Positions 1 to 9,436 of a DNA stretch of 64,000 bases are shown piece after piece. Source of the stretch: Microcaldota archaeon (GTDB lineage: Archaea; Micrarchaeota; Micrarchaeia; Micrarchaeales; Micrarchaeaceae); assembly GCA_021801785.1 (NCBI GenBank), contig JAJYXL010000012.1:47205-111204 (forward strand), read 5' to 3'. Each line of letters opens with the position of its first letter. Positions within the stretch are counted from its first letter, which is position 1. Under the pieces are notes generated by a model. That model was not told the origin of the DNA, ran no database searches, and saw nothing but the letters and a program-made list of their open reading frames with translations. Position numbers and translations under genes: made by a program.

Positions 1-435
1 AATAATCGGCATGATAGCCAGAAGAGGGGCTACACCGGGGAGACCAGGCTATTCAGATTGGAGAATCTGCACAGGTACTTCTTATACGGTTCAATACTGA
101 TACTCCCGTTCTTCTATTTAGATATATACAAGGCGCTAGCCTTCAACATGGCGATAACGCTCGCAGCGGTAATACTAGCTGTGAATACCATACTTGTGAC
201 GTTATACCTATTCTCATGCCACGCATTCAGGCATCTCACCGGAGGAGGGACGGACTGCTACAGCTGCAAATTTGCCGGGAGGAGTAGGAGATCATTCTTC
301 GATGTGCAATCCTATCTAAATAGCCATCACGAGCAGCTAGCATGGGCGAGCCTTCTGATGTTTATATTCGTAGATCTGTACCTGAGGGCGTTATCTTCAG
401 GGCTTAATATAAATTTTATTATACTGCATCTGTAG
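1..435 (+). CDS. Succinate dehydrogenase-associated membrane protein (5' end cut by window)
   Basis: The reading frame is open from base 1, so the protein begins upstream and only its last 144 or so residues are visible. It has about three hydrophobic segments and the motif FSCHAFRHLTGG followed by DCYSC, then HHEQLAWASL and VDLYLR. The order ENLHRY, CHxxRHLxGG, then a final helix ending DLYxR is what I recall from membrane anchor proteins encoded with succinate dehydrogenase in actinobacteria and some archaea. The histidines could serve quinone or haem binding in the membrane. An internal TTG at 58 is unlikely to be the start because the family similarity begins before it. The assignment rests on remembered family patterns. 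Confidence 0.55.
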   Translation, partial: NNRHDSQKRGYTGETRLFRLENLHRYFLYGSILILPFFYLDIYKALAFNMAITLAAVILAVNTILVTLYLFSCHAFRHLTGGGTDCYSCKFAGRSRRSFFDVQSYLNSHHEQLAWASLLMFIFVDLYLRALSSGLNINFIILHL

Positions 436-443
436 TGGTGTGA

Positions 444-614
444 ATGATACGAATAATACCTTCGAGAATGAAGCTCCCCACATTCATGCTTGGGCTTGCG
501 ATAATAGACTCTGTCGGTCTGCTCTATAAGTTTGCGCATATAAGTCTATTATACACCGAGGTCGGTGTTGGCGTGGGCGCTGTAATACTCTTCGCATCGA
601 TCATTCTCCCATAG
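444..614 (+). CDS. Small two-helix membrane protein (56 aa)
   Basis: An ATG lies 8 bases after the stop of the preceding SDH-like gene, with a GGTG ribosome-binding element between them. The 56-residue product has a short basic start and two hydrophobic stretches, roughly residues 11-33 and 40-55, the second containing a GVGVG run. The tight spacing suggests it is the last gene of the same operon, perhaps a small subunit or stabiliser of the membrane complex. I do not recognise a family. Confidence 0.5.
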   Translation: MIRIIPSRMKLPTFMLGLAIIDSVGLLYKFAHISLLYTEVGVGVGAVILFASIILP

Positions 615-902
615 CAATACAGCACGTACCTAAAATGCACAGATGCCTTGGCGCACTTGGGGGCAGTTTAAGGTATACCTGCCCTGTATCTAGTTACGGA
701 TTTCCGAGAGAGGCCGTACCGAAAAGTATATATAACTATATGTGCAGAAAGCTAGTAACAGCATATACCTTTAGATGTGATCTCGGTATTATTGGTAGTC
801 AAGGAATATTCATTCTAATAGCTGACCTAAACATAGGGTACTTTTAAATAGTTTATGCTGGATAAAATCTGAATAGATTAGTATTTATAATAGGTGAATT
901 AG
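615..902 (+). promoter_or_regulatory. Intergenic region and promoter of EF-1alpha
   Basis: This 288-base gap holds no convincing gene. A TATA-like TTTTAAATA lies at about 842-850, and an AGGTGA ribosome-binding element at 892-897 sits 5 bases before the EF-1alpha ATG. That combination predicts a leadered transcript of about 30 nt, as suits a highly expressed translation gene. Confidence 0.5.
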
Positions 903-2171
903 ATGGCAGAAAAACCGCATATGAATCTGATATTCATAGGGCATGTAGACCACGGAAAGTCAACAACTGTAGGCAGGCTACTATTCGAGACAGGAGTGAT
1001 AACACAGAGAGATATGGACAGATTCAAGGAGATAGCCGCTCAGACGAATAGGCCCACATTCGAATTCGCATTCGTTATGGACAGCCTTAAGGAGGAGCAG
1101 GAGCGTGGTATAACCATAGACGTCGCTCATAGAGATTTCCAGACCGATAAGTACTACTTCACAATAATAGATGCGCCAGGCCACAAGGATTTCGTAAAGA
1201 ATATGATTACCGGTGCCAGCCAGGCTGATGCTGCAGTACTTGTAGTAAGCGCAGTTGACGGAGTTCAGGCGCAGACCAGAGAGCACGCGATACTGGCAAA
1301 CGTGCTAGGTATAAAACAGATAATAATAGGGGTAAATAAGATGGATGCTGCAAAGTATGAGCAGCAGAAGTTTGACACAGCGAAGCAGTCAGCTGTAGAT
1401 CTGCTAAAGTCTCTAGGCGTGAAGACCGATGCCATACCTATAATCGCATACTCTGCATACAAGGGCGATAATGTGGCCAAGAAGTCAGAGAACATGCCAT
1501 GGTATAGCGGTCCGACGCTGCTCGATGCGCTCAATAACCTGGTACTCCCTCCAAAGCCGACAGACAAGCCATTGAGGCTGCCTATACAGGACGTATACAC
1601 CGTGTCGGGATTCGGAACGGTTCCGGTTGGCAGAGTGGAGACCGGCGTAATGAAGCCTGGCGATATGGTGGTGGTAATGCCTGGAGGCAAGAAGGCAGAG
1701 GTCAAGAGCATAGAGATGCACCATAAGCAGCTCAGCAAAGCCGAGCCTGGCGACAATGTCGGTTTCAACATAAAGGGTCTTGACAAGAAGGACATCAAGA
1801 GGGGAGATGTGGTAGGTCCATCATCAAATCCTCCTACAATAATAGAGGATTTCACAGCACAGATTATTGTGTTGCACCATCAGAATGTGATAGCCAGAGG
1901 TTACACTCCGGTATTCCATATACATACGGCACAGATAGCATGCACAATAGTCGACATTCTCGAGAAGAAGGATCCTAAGACGGGACAGACGCAGGAGAAG
2001 AACCCGGAGACAATAAAGACCGGTGATATCGCAATAGTGAAGGTGAAGCCTACGAAGCCGCTCTCAGCCGAGAAGTACGGTGAGTTCCCGCAGCTGGGCA
2101 GGTTCGCGGTCCGTGATATGGGAGAGACTGTGGGTGCAGGCGTGATACTGGATATCACACCAGCAAAGTGA
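903..2171 (+). CDS. tuf: Translation elongation factor aEF-1alpha
   Basis: The 422-residue GTPase delivers aminoacyl-tRNA to the ribosome. The G1 loop GHVDHGKS is at residues 13-20, the switch I element ERGITID near 67-73, DAPGH at 90-94 and NKMD at 145-148, followed by two beta-barrel domains. Length and motif order are typical of archaeal EF-1A. The ATG is preceded by AGGTGA. The S10 gene follows after 4 bases, an arrangement that is conserved in archaea and implies co-transcription. Confidence 0.98.
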   Translation: MAEKPHMNLIFIGHVDHGKSTTVGRLLFETGVITQRDMDRFKEIAAQTNRPTFEFAFVMDSLKEEQERGITIDVAHRDFQTDKYYFTIIDAPGHKDFVKNMITGASQADAAVLVVSAVDGVQAQTREHAILANVLGIKQIIIGVNKMDAAKYEQQKFDTAKQSAVDLLKSLGVKTDAIPIIAYSAYKGDNVAKKSENMPWYSGPTLLDALNNLVLPPKPTDKPLRLPIQDVYTVSGFGTVPVGRVETGVMKPGDMVVVMPGGKKAEVKSIEMHHKQLSKAEPGDNVGFNIKGLDKKDIKRGDVVGPSSNPPTIIEDFTAQIIVLHHQNVIARGYTPVFHIHTAQIACTIVDILEKKDPKTGQTQEKNPETIKTGDIAIVKVKPTKPLSAEKYGEFPQLGRFAVRDMGETVGAGVILDITPAK

Positions 2172-2175
2172 TTGG

Positions 2176-2481
2176 ATGGCTGTAGCTAAGATAAAACTAT
2201 CCAGCCTCTCATACAAGGATGCCGATTCTATAATGGGGCAGATAAAGAGTATAGCGGAATCGCTCGATGTCAAGGTATCCGGTCCGATCCCATTCCCTAC
2301 CAAGAGGCTGGTTCAGACAACAAGGAAGGCGCCAGCCGGCGAAGGGAGCCATTCATATGAGAGATGGCAGATGAGAATATACAAGAGAATGATACAGCTT
2401 AACGCCAACGAACAGATACTCAGGCAGATAATGAGGATATCTGTGCCGGACAGCGTACAGATAGAGATAAACATAAGTTAG
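2176..2481 (+). CDS. rpsJ: Ribosomal protein S10 (uS10)
   Basis: This 101-residue small-subunit protein has the archaeal S10 signature: an N-terminal strand, the loop GPIPFPTKR, then HSYERWQMRIYKR and a C-terminal VPDSVQIEI. It follows EF-1alpha by 4 bases and is very probably translated from the same mRNA. Confidence 0.97.
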   Translation: MAVAKIKLSSLSYKDADSIMGQIKSIAESLDVKVSGPIPFPTKRLVQTTRKAPAGEGSHSYERWQMRIYKRMIQLNANEQILRQIMRISVPDSVQIEINIS

Positions 2482-2521
2482 TCGTTTATCCTATATCTTA
2501 GTACCGTAATTGATAAAATCT

Positions 2522-2532
2522 ATTTTTATTAT
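2522..2532 (+). promoter_or_regulatory. TATA box of the MIP18-like gene
   Basis: An AT-rich TTTTTATTA element lies about 30 bases before the ATG at 2561. This predicts a very short leader, or none. A second TATA-like stretch lies at 2539-2550. Confidence 0.4.
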
Positions 2533-2560
2533 TTTGTATATATTGTATAAGGGTCAATAT

Positions 2561-2851
2561 ATGGTGACTACGGCAGATGTATTGGATGCGCTCAAGAGCT
2601 GCAAGGACCCTGAGCTAGATGCAGACATAGTCAGCATAGGGTTAATATACGGCATAAATGTAGACGTGGACAAGGTCAAGGTCACGCTTACAATGACCTC
2701 GCCGATGTGCCCTGTGACATCTCTCATCCTCGCAGATGCGCAGCTTAGGGTAGAGGCTATACCCGGAGTCAAAAGTGCGGATATAGAGCTCGTATGGGAT
2801 CCCTTATGGAGCCCGGAGATGATGTCCGATGACCTCAGATACACTATATGA
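2561..2851 (+). CDS. MIP18/PaaD-like iron-sulfur assembly factor
   Basis: The 96-residue protein shows the MIP18 (DUF59) pattern: DVLDALKSCKDPEL, then GLIYGINV, TSPMCP and a C-terminal VWDPLWSPEMMS. In this family the Cys of the SPMCP motif is important for Fe-S cluster targeting or carriage. The start at 2561 is preferred to an upstream frame extension because homology begins at MVTTADV and the TATA box lies just ahead. The gene stands apart from S10 with its own promoter. Confidence 0.85.
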   Translation: MVTTADVLDALKSCKDPELDADIVSIGLIYGINVDVDKVKVTLTMTSPMCPVTSLILADAQLRVEAIPGVKSADIELVWDPLWSPEMMSDDLRYTI

Positions 2852-2931
2852 TCTGAGATAACAGATCGTATATATCGGAGTGGACCGAAAACCCCGTATC
2901 GTCTCGTCATCTCATGTGTCGATGGCATGAC

Positions 2932-3492
2932 TCAGGATATCGCGCTACGGTCTGCACGTTCATAATCGCACACCTCCCTATCGGAGAACCATACGGATAT
3001 CTCATCCTTCGCGCTCTTCACATCCTCAGATGCATGTATCAGGTTTTTGAGAGGGCTCTTTCTCGAATCTGCCGCACCATATGAATCTGTTGATAATCCA
3101 CCACGTATTGATGACGGATCAGCACTCCTCGGCTCTGTACTGCCCACAATCTTTCTCACAGTAAACACCGCCTCGTTCCCCTCTATAATCATCGCTATGA
3201 CCGGCCCGCTAGTCAGATAATCTATAAGCTGACCTCTTATCCTTCTTCCTATATCGATCTCAGATTCCGTAACGCTCACCCCTTTCGATTCGTAAGCCTT
3301 CTTTGATTTCGACCCAACGCTCTTCAGCCACGCCTCGTCGTCTGTATAATGCCTGCCTACGCGCTCTCTCTCCGGCACGAGCATCTTTATTGCAGATATC
3401 TGCAGTCCCGCGTCCTCAAAACGCGATATCACCCTACCAATAAGCGCCCTCCTGACGCCATCAGGCTTTATCAACACCAATGTTTGCTCCAT
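2932..3492 (-). CDS. ndk: Nucleoside diphosphate kinase
   Basis: The enzyme transfers the gamma phosphate of ATP to nucleoside diphosphates. The N-terminal TLVLIKPDGVRR and the active-site context NLIHASED, with the phospho-accepting histidine, are both present. At 186 residues it is longer than the usual 140-150 because of an insertion in the middle, a pattern known from several archaea. The start at 3492 is chosen because GAGAGGT precedes it at proper spacing and the protein then begins MEQTLVLIKPDG. The gene is transcribed away from IF-5B. Confidence 0.95.
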   Translation of the reverse strand: MEQTLVLIKPDGVRRALIGRVISRFEDAGLQISAIKMLVPERERVGRHYTDDEAWLKSVGSKSKKAYESKGVSVTESEIDIGRRIRGQLIDYLTSGPVIAMIIEGNEAVFTVRKIVGSTEPRSADPSSIRGGLSTDSYGAADSRKSPLKNLIHASEDVKSAKDEISVWFSDREVCDYERADRSAIS

Positions 3493-3620
3493 AATATTAC
3501 CTCTCTCAATCTCTAGCATATATGATCCATAAAAACATATCTATCTACTGCAAAAGATATTTAATGGTTCGGAGATTATTATGTGTCAGCTATTTTTCAT
3601 AAGCCCTCCGGGTGATAACG

Positions 3621-5381
3621 ATGATAAGACAACCGATTATAAGCGTTCTCGGTCATGTGGACCATGGCAAAACGAGCCTTCTCGACAGGATAAGGAGCAC
3701 CGCCATCGCATCGAAGGAGGCTGGCGGTATAACTCAGCATATAGGGGCCAGCGAGGTTCCTATCGACGTGGTCAACAGGATATGCGGATCGCTTAAGAGT
3801 TTTGACGAGAAGAGCCTGCACATACCGGGACTCCTCTTTATAGATACGCCTGGCCACGAGGCGTTTACAAACCTTCGGAGGAGGGGCGGGAGCATAGCGG
3901 ACCTCGCAGTCCTTGTCATAGATGTAAACGATGGCGTGCAGCCCCAGACCGCAGAGGCAATAGAGATACTCAGAGAGTATAAGACTCCGTTCATAATAGC
4001 AGGAAACAAGATCGATACGATAAGCGGTTGGATAAGCTCGGGCAGCTATAGCGTAACCGATGCGCTTTCACGGCAGAGCAGCGATGTGAGAGACAGGCTT
4101 ACAACGAAGATCTTCGAGCTGATTGGCGGAATAAGTAAATTCGGTATACAGTCAAATCTATTCAACGAGATAACGAACTTCCAGAAGGAGGTAGCGATAG
4201 TTCCGGTAAGTGCGGTCGGCGGCGAGGGGATTGCCGAGCTGTTGATGCTCGTCAGCGGTCTCTCGCAGAGGTATCTCGGATCTGAGTTAGAGATAGATAT
4301 GGGTAGGCCGGGTAAGGGCGGCATACTGGAGAAGAAGGAGGTGAGAGGCCTCGGAACTGTGATAGATGTGATACTCTACGATGGTACGTTGAGAGTTAAC
4401 GATATTATAGCCTTTGCGACTGAGGACGAGGGCGTCGAGACCGCAAAGATCAGGGCTCTACTAAAACCCAAACCTCTGAGGGAGATACGGGAATCCTCAA
4501 ACGAGTTTAGGTATATAGACAGCGTGAGCGCCGCATCGGGAGTCAGAGTTAGCGCGGTCGGTTTGGAGAGGGCTCTGGTCGGATCTACGGTGATAGACTC
4601 TCGCGACCCGGAATACATAACCAACATAAAGGCCGAGTTATCCGGCCTATTCAAGAGGGGGGAGAGAGGGCCGGTACTTAAAGCCGATTCGATAGGCGGG
4701 ATAGAGGCGCTGTCTAAGATATTCGAGAGCGAGGGAATACCGATAAGCAAGAAGGGTATAGGCAATGTAAGCAAGAGAGATATACTGGATGCCTTCGCAA
4801 TGAACGCGGTAAACAGGGCGTACGTCACGGTCCTAGCATTCAATGTGAATGTTGATCCAGATGCGAAGGCTGCTGCCGAGGCGAGCGGGGTCCAGATAAT
4901 ACAGCAGAGGATAATATATAGAATAGTGGAGGACTACAAGGCGTTGATCGGTAGGCTTGATAAGGTGAGGGTAGACGAGGCGATGAGGAGCATGGTACTT
5001 CCAGGAAAGATAATGGTAATGCAGAACTCGTGCTTTAGGGTCTCCCACCCTGCAATATTTGGGGTCGAGATCCTCGCTGGAACTATAAGACCGGGATACA
5101 CGCTCATCAACTCATCCGGTAATAGAATTGGGAGAATAAAGGGTATCCAGAACGAGAAATCCTCTCTCAGCGAGGCCAAGAAGGGTGATGAGATAGCTAT
5201 ATCTATGGATGAACCGACATTCGGCAGGCAGATAAAGGGTGCACAGGTACTCTATACAAGGGTCGGGTTGCGCGATGCATATCTGTTAAAGGGCGAATTC
5301 TCCAAGCTATTGAGCGATGAGGAGCTGGAGCTTGTAGACGAGATACTAAGCATAAAGAGCGTCGATCAGGCCGAGCCATGA
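3621..5381 (+). CDS. infB: Translation initiation factor aIF-5B
   Basis: This 586-residue GTPase promotes subunit joining. It has GHVDHGKT near residues 11-18, DTPGHEAF, and NKID in the G domain, then the elongated domains II to IV characteristic of archaeal and eukaryotic IF-5B. ATG at 3621 is chosen over GTG at 3612 because a GGTGAT ribosome-binding element at 3611-3616 fits the former and would overlap the latter. Confidence 0.96.
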   Translation: MIRQPIISVLGHVDHGKTSLLDRIRSTAIASKEAGGITQHIGASEVPIDVVNRICGSLKSFDEKSLHIPGLLFIDTPGHEAFTNLRRRGGSIADLAVLVIDVNDGVQPQTAEAIEILREYKTPFIIAGNKIDTISGWISSGSYSVTDALSRQSSDVRDRLTTKIFELIGGISKFGIQSNLFNEITNFQKEVAIVPVSAVGGEGIAELLMLVSGLSQRYLGSELEIDMGRPGKGGILEKKEVRGLGTVIDVILYDGTLRVNDIIAFATEDEGVETAKIRALLKPKPLREIRESSNEFRYIDSVSAASGVRVSAVGLERALVGSTVIDSRDPEYITNIKAELSGLFKRGERGPVLKADSIGGIEALSKIFESEGIPISKKGIGNVSKRDILDAFAMNAVNRAYVTVLAFNVNVDPDAKAAAEASGVQIIQQRIIYRIVEDYKALIGRLDKVRVDEAMRSMVLPGKIMVMQNSCFRVSHPAIFGVEILAGTIRPGYTLINSSGNRIGRIKGIQNEKSSLSEAKKGDEIAISMDEPTFGRQIKGAQVLYTRVGLRDAYLLKGEFSKLLSDEELELVDEILSIKSVDQAEP

Positions 5382-5477
5382 ATTTATACATGTAAAAGTT
5401 TGTTTCATATACCCTTTTTAAACAGTTCCCAATCCCATAGTTGTATCAATGTAAAGCTTATGGCAGGTGCGGAGTAT

Positions 5478-6680
5478 ATGAGTAGAAATATAAGAGTAAG
5501 GGGCGATGGATCATTACCGACATACAAGCAGGATGTAGAGTATGTAGAGAGGAAAGGGATAGGGCATCCAGACAGTCTCATAGACGGGATAATGGAGAGG
5601 GTTAGCATAGATCTCTCTAATGCGTATATGGACGCTGCCGGGGTGATACTGCACCACAATGTGGATAAAGGTCTGATAATAGGCGGGAGCTCGGAGGCGA
5701 GGTTCGGTTATGGCAAGATAACCAGGCCGATAGAGATAATACTGACCGGAAGGGCCACAAAGGAGTACCAGGGAGCGGATATACCTGTAGACGATATAGC
5801 GGTCAGAGCTGCGAGAGATTACCTCAGAGAGCATACGCGTTTTCTCGATATAGACAACGAGGTAAGAATAGAGTCTAAGATAGTCAAAGGTTCGGATGAC
5901 CTATCCGATGTATTCGGGAGAGCGAATGACATACCTCTTGCAAATGACACCTCATTCGGTATAGGATTTGCGCCGCTCACCGAGACAGAGAGGATGGTTT
6001 TAGAGACGGAGAGGATGTTGAATAGCAAGGAGTATAAGGGACGTATACCTGCTGTAGGGGAGGATATCAAGGTGATGGGGGTACGCGATGGCAGCAATAT
6101 AACCCTGACAGTGGCTATAGCCTTCGTTGCACAACACGTAAGCAGCCTTGATGATTATATCAGATACAAGGAGAGGGTGAGAAGCGATATTATAGAGCTA
6201 TCTAAGAGGGTAACCGGACATAGCGTCGAGGTTTTTATAAATAATGCAGACTCTATAGACAGAGGTAGCGTGTATCTCACAAAGTCAGGCTTGAGTTGCG
6301 AAGCTGGGGATGATGGGTCGGTAGGCAGGGGGAACAGGCCAAACGGACTTATAACCCCTTTCAGATATATGAGTCTTGAGGCCGCAGCCGGAAAGAATCC
6401 CTTCAACCATGTAGGGAAGATATACGGCGTATTGGCGAACGAGATAGCTGCGGATGCTGTGCGCCTCTATCCTGATATAGAGGAGTGCAATGTATCGATA
6501 GTGTCGCAGATCGGCAGACCTATTAACGATCCGAAGCATATGGACATACGCATAAAGATGAAGGAGGGTATGAAGCCAGAGAGCATCGCAAAAAAGGTCG
6601 AGCAGATAGGTGATGAGGCATTAGAGAATATCGGTTTTCTCACAAGAGAGATACTCGCAGGAAAGCACGGATTATTCTAA
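5478..6680 (+). CDS. mat: Archaeal S-adenosylmethionine synthetase
   Basis: The enzyme makes SAM from methionine and ATP. Archaeal-type signatures are VERKGIGHPDSLIDGI near the N-terminus, GGSSEARFGYGKI, and the late GRGNRPNGLITP. Its 400 residues match the archaeal family, which is distinct from bacterial MetK. ATG 5478 gives the usual archaeal start (MSRNIRV), with GGTGCGG just upstream; ATG 5460 is an alternative. The SAM it makes would feed the radical SAM and methyltransferase genes elsewhere in the window. Confidence 0.95.
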   Translation: MSRNIRVRGDGSLPTYKQDVEYVERKGIGHPDSLIDGIMERVSIDLSNAYMDAAGVILHHNVDKGLIIGGSSEARFGYGKITRPIEIILTGRATKEYQGADIPVDDIAVRAARDYLREHTRFLDIDNEVRIESKIVKGSDDLSDVFGRANDIPLANDTSFGIGFAPLTETERMVLETERMLNSKEYKGRIPAVGEDIKVMGVRDGSNITLTVAIAFVAQHVSSLDDYIRYKERVRSDIIELSKRVTGHSVEVFINNADSIDRGSVYLTKSGLSCEAGDDGSVGRGNRPNGLITPFRYMSLEAAAGKNPFNHVGKIYGVLANEIAADAVRLYPDIEECNVSIVSQIGRPINDPKHMDIRIKMKEGMKPESIAKKVEQIGDEALENIGFLTREILAGKHGLF

Positions 6681-6741
6681 ACCGCTCTGCATGTAATTCT
6701 GTACTAATAGATAGGGCGGTCCGCTGTCCCAGGATAGAATA

Positions 6742-8736
6742 TCACTGTAATTTACAAGTTGAACACGTACCTCCGCCTCCGCCACCACTTACTGTTGTAC
6801 TAACCGATGTTGTTGTTGATGTACTCTTGAAGTTCTGCGGGGCGACTGCTATGCCTGCAGGGGCTGCTGTCAGAGTTATGTACCCTACGACGCTACCGGC
6901 AGATCCTCCGCTTGTCAGATTGATTATCTCAAGCTGCGAGTTCGCTCCAGAGGATGTCGCACATGCGGTTGCATAGGCGTTCGCACCGCTGTTCTGGACA
7001 GCAATACCACACGTGTAATAACTTGATGATATATTCCCGGACTTCGCCTGATCTGCCTCAGAAGAGATTGTAATTATCGATATACGGCCAGCATTACCCT
7101 TATTCGATACATACGCATATTTGCCATTAGGGTTGAATGCCACGCCCGAAGGGTTGGGGAATGGATCTCCTGATGTCGGGGTTACATAGCCCTCAATCCC
7201 TACCGGTGCGATTAACTTTATTATTGAGATATTCTGGTCACCACCTGTGGTATTACCTGTAATATATGCTATGGTTCCATTCGGTGCTATCCCTATTCCA
7301 GACATATTATATATATATCCGCTAAACGATGTCTTAAGACTCCCGGACTCTCCGGAATTCGTGACAGTATACTCCTCTATCTGGTCTGAAGATCCTCCCT
7401 GTATCTGTGAGCAGGATGCATATGCAAGAGTGCCATTAGGTGCAAAAGCTATACCTGTAGTGTAACAGTCGCTGGGTATATTGTTCACCACCTTCGCCGT
7501 AGTGGTATTGATTATGAATATCGGTCCGTTGTTTCCATCATCAGAGACCCATGCATACTTACCATTCGGATCGAAAGCGATACCTAGCGGGTTGTCCAAA
7601 GTTCCAGATACCTGGCCTATCACCACGCCGTTCTGTACTATATCGACAGAAGGACCGCTCACAACCACATATGCGTAGTTTATCGTAGTACTTGCTGTAG
7701 TTGGTATTACTGTTATTACAGTAAGTACAGTAGTTACAGTAGTTACGGTAGTTACAGTAGTAGGTACTGTAGATGTTATTACAGTAGTAGGTACTGTAGA
7801 TGTTGCGGTAGTAGGTACTGTTACAGTTGTGGATGTGGTTGAGGTTGTGGATGTGGTTGAGGTTGTGGATGTGGTTGAGGTTGTAGTTGTCGGTACGTAT
7901 ACGAATGTAACGGTCTTGCTGTACTTGTAACCGCCATAAGAGGCTGTGAGAAGCACCTCTCCAGGATCTGCACCTGTGAGGGTCGAGTTGACGAATCCTG
8001 AAGAGGATGTGAGTTCGGAACTCGGAGCTGTTGTATAATTGGTGTTGTTTGTCGTGAAATTCACCAGTGCGCCTCTTATTGGATATCCGAGCATGTAGAC
8101 CTGCGCATATATCGGATCCAATGCGTTGGTTGGCGCCGGATTGTTCTTTACAATCAGATTTATAGTGACATTAGGAGACACGAATATTGACGCATGAGAC
8201 TGTTCGGAACCGATGTATACCTCAGGAGCAGGACTGGAGCATCCAGTCGGACTCACTCCGCAGTAATCGGCCTTTATGTATATGGAAGATGCGAAGTACT
8301 GACCGAGATTCGCCTTTGCGGTAATATTGAATATGCATGTTCCAGAACCGCCAGGAGGAAGATAAGAGGGGGTGCACGTCCCTGTATAGTTACTGCCTGC
8401 GAGGTTGACTACCAAGGATGGATTCTCAATAGGCTCTGGAAGTCTGTTACTTATCGCCGTCGCGACGGTTATATTATGTGTTATTGTATTGGTTCCTAGA
8501 ACGAATGCATTGCAGTCGAAACCTATCGCAAATGAGCACCTTGATTGTGCAAGTGATGTGGGGAGATTGACATATATGAGAAGTGCGGCTATTACAACGG
8601 TTATTATTATGAGAGCCCATGCGTATGTTGAGATATACTCTATAGACGCCTGCTCTCTCCTATAACGCTTTATACTCTTAGTATGTACTGCCTCTCTATT
8701 TGTCCTATGTTTACCAGGACCGACCTTTTTAGACAT
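6742..8736 (-). CDS. Surface protein: class III signal anchor, Thr-rich linker, beta-propeller-like repeats
   Basis: The 664-residue protein starts with a basic segment and a class III signal-like stretch (QASIEYISTYAW followed by about 20 hydrophobic residues). A Cys-containing ectodomain (residues about 45-270) follows, then a Thr/Ser linker of TTTSTTST type, then blades with the recurring pattern GIAFDPNGKYAWVSD typical of YVTN/NHL-like propellers, and a Gly-rich tail ending CSTCKLQ. Many N-x-S/T sites suggest glycosylation. GTG at 8739 is a possible start, but ATG 8736 is preferred. It is a paralogue of the gene at 48524-50359, with nearly identical DNA across the ectodomain. Probable role: a pilin-like or surface adhesive protein; the ligand is unknown. 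Confidence 0.8.
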   Translation of the reverse strand: MSKKVGPGKHRTNREAVHTKSIKRYRREQASIEYISTYAWALIIITVVIAALLIYVNLPTSLAQSRCSFAIGFDCNAFVLGTNTITHNITVATAISNRLPEPIENPSLVVNLAGSNYTGTCTPSYLPPGGSGTCIFNITAKANLGQYFASSIYIKADYCGVSPTGCSSPAPEVYIGSEQSHASIFVSPNVTINLIVKNNPAPTNALDPIYAQVYMLGYPIRGALVNFTTNNTNYTTAPSSELTSSSGFVNSTLTGADPGEVLLTASYGGYKYSKTVTFVYVPTTTTSTTSTTSTTSTTSTTSTTVTVPTTATSTVPTTVITSTVPTTVTTVTTVTTVLTVITVIPTTASTTINYAYVVVSGPSVDIVQNGVVIGQVSGTLDNPLGIAFDPNGKYAWVSDDGNNGPIFIINTTTAKVVNNIPSDCYTTGIAFAPNGTLAYASCSQIQGGSSDQIEEYTVTNSGESGSLKTSFSGYIYNMSGIGIAPNGTIAYITGNTTGGDQNISIIKLIAPVGIEGYVTPTSGDPFPNPSGVAFNPNGKYAYVSNKGNAGRISIITISSEADQAKSGNISSSYYTCGIAVQNSGANAYATACATSSGANSQLEIINLTSGGSAGSVVGYITLTAAPAGIAVAPQNFKSTSTTTSVSTTVSGGGGGGTCSTCKLQ
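7827..7880 (+). repeat. 18-bp tandem repeat, three copies, in the Thr-rich linker
   Basis: The unit TTGTGGATGTGGTTGAGG (plus strand) occurs three times in perfect tandem and encodes Thr/Ser-rich hexapeptides on the minus strand. The paralogous gene at 48524 carries only about one unit at the same place, so copy number has changed since duplication. Confidence 0.9.
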
Positions 8737-8760
8737 CACATCATTATGAGATCAATAAAA

Positions 8761-8772
8761 AGATATATAAAT
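8761..8772 (-). promoter_or_regulatory. TATA box of the surface protein gene
   Basis: On the minus strand TTTATATATCT lies about 25-30 bases before ATG 8736, so the transcript should be leaderless or have only a few leader bases. Confidence 0.5.
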
Positions 8773-9025
8773 GCATACCTCTGACGAGATGACAACCGGC
8801 CATGAAGGGCGGTGTCGGAACGATATCATTTTATATACATCTATATGGTCTTACTTTTTAAACAGAGCCATACAAAGGTATAACTATTGTATAGTCAGCA
8901 TCTTTTGCAGTTATTTTTTAATGTCGCTAAGTTTTCTTCCTATTAACCTCTTACCTGTTAGATTATCGAATCCTTTTTCTAGGTTTGTATAATCACTGCT
9001 CCTTCTGTCAATGACCATAGCTAGT

Positions 9026-9436
9026 TTAAGCATTTTTGCCACTGATTATAAGATGCGCCTTGTTAAGAATAGCACGCCATTTATCATGGTTGAGCATAGT
9101 CATCGCATCACTATATTCAACCCACTTATATTCGTCGTGCTCTTTTGATATTAGCTCAACCCTATCGGATTCTACCCTTATCAAATAAACAACTATGACT
9201 CTTTCATTTCCTTTTGAATTTATGTAGCTATTCGTTTCTGAAAATCCTTCTACCAATTCAAATTTCTTTATTCCAGTCTCTTCCTCCACCTCTCTCGCCA
9301 GAGTCTGAAAATCCGTCTCTCCCTCCTTCTGGTGTCCTCCAGGCAATACCCATTTAACCTCTCCTTTTATCGGATGCAACAACAGGTATCGCATTTTCTT
9401 ATCAACAACCACCGCAGCTACTGATTTTTCAATCAT
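9026..9436 (-). CDS. NUDIX hydrolase
   Basis: The 136-residue protein contains a full NUDIX box: G, five residues, E, seven residues, then REVEEETGI, starting in the GGHQKEGE segment. Such enzymes hydrolyse nucleoside diphosphate derivatives such as oxidised nucleotides or sugar nucleotides; the substrate cannot be told from sequence. The ATG directly follows the stop codon of the decayed kinase upstream (zero spacing), so the two once formed one operon. Confidence 0.92.
   Translation of the reverse strand: MIEKSVAAVVVDKKMRYLLLHPIKGEVKWVLPGGHQKEGETDFQTLAREVEEETGIKKFELVEGFSETNSYINSKGNERVIVVYLIRVESDRVELISKEHDEYKWVEYSDAMTMLNHDKWRAILNKAHLIISGKNA

Noticed and set aside
635..847. Open frame of 70 codons before EF-1alpha
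   Set aside because: The composition is irregular, there is no ribosome-binding element or promoter, and it covers the EF-1alpha promoter region. More likely non-coding.
7690..7880. Regular repeats resembling a small CRISPR-like or satellite array
   Set aside because: The units are in frame and code for the Thr/Ser linker; they have no variable spacers.
8771..8992. Open frame of 73 codons upstream of the first surface protein gene
   Set aside because: It overlaps the TATA box of the surface protein gene, has no start signal and reads like random AT-rich sequence.
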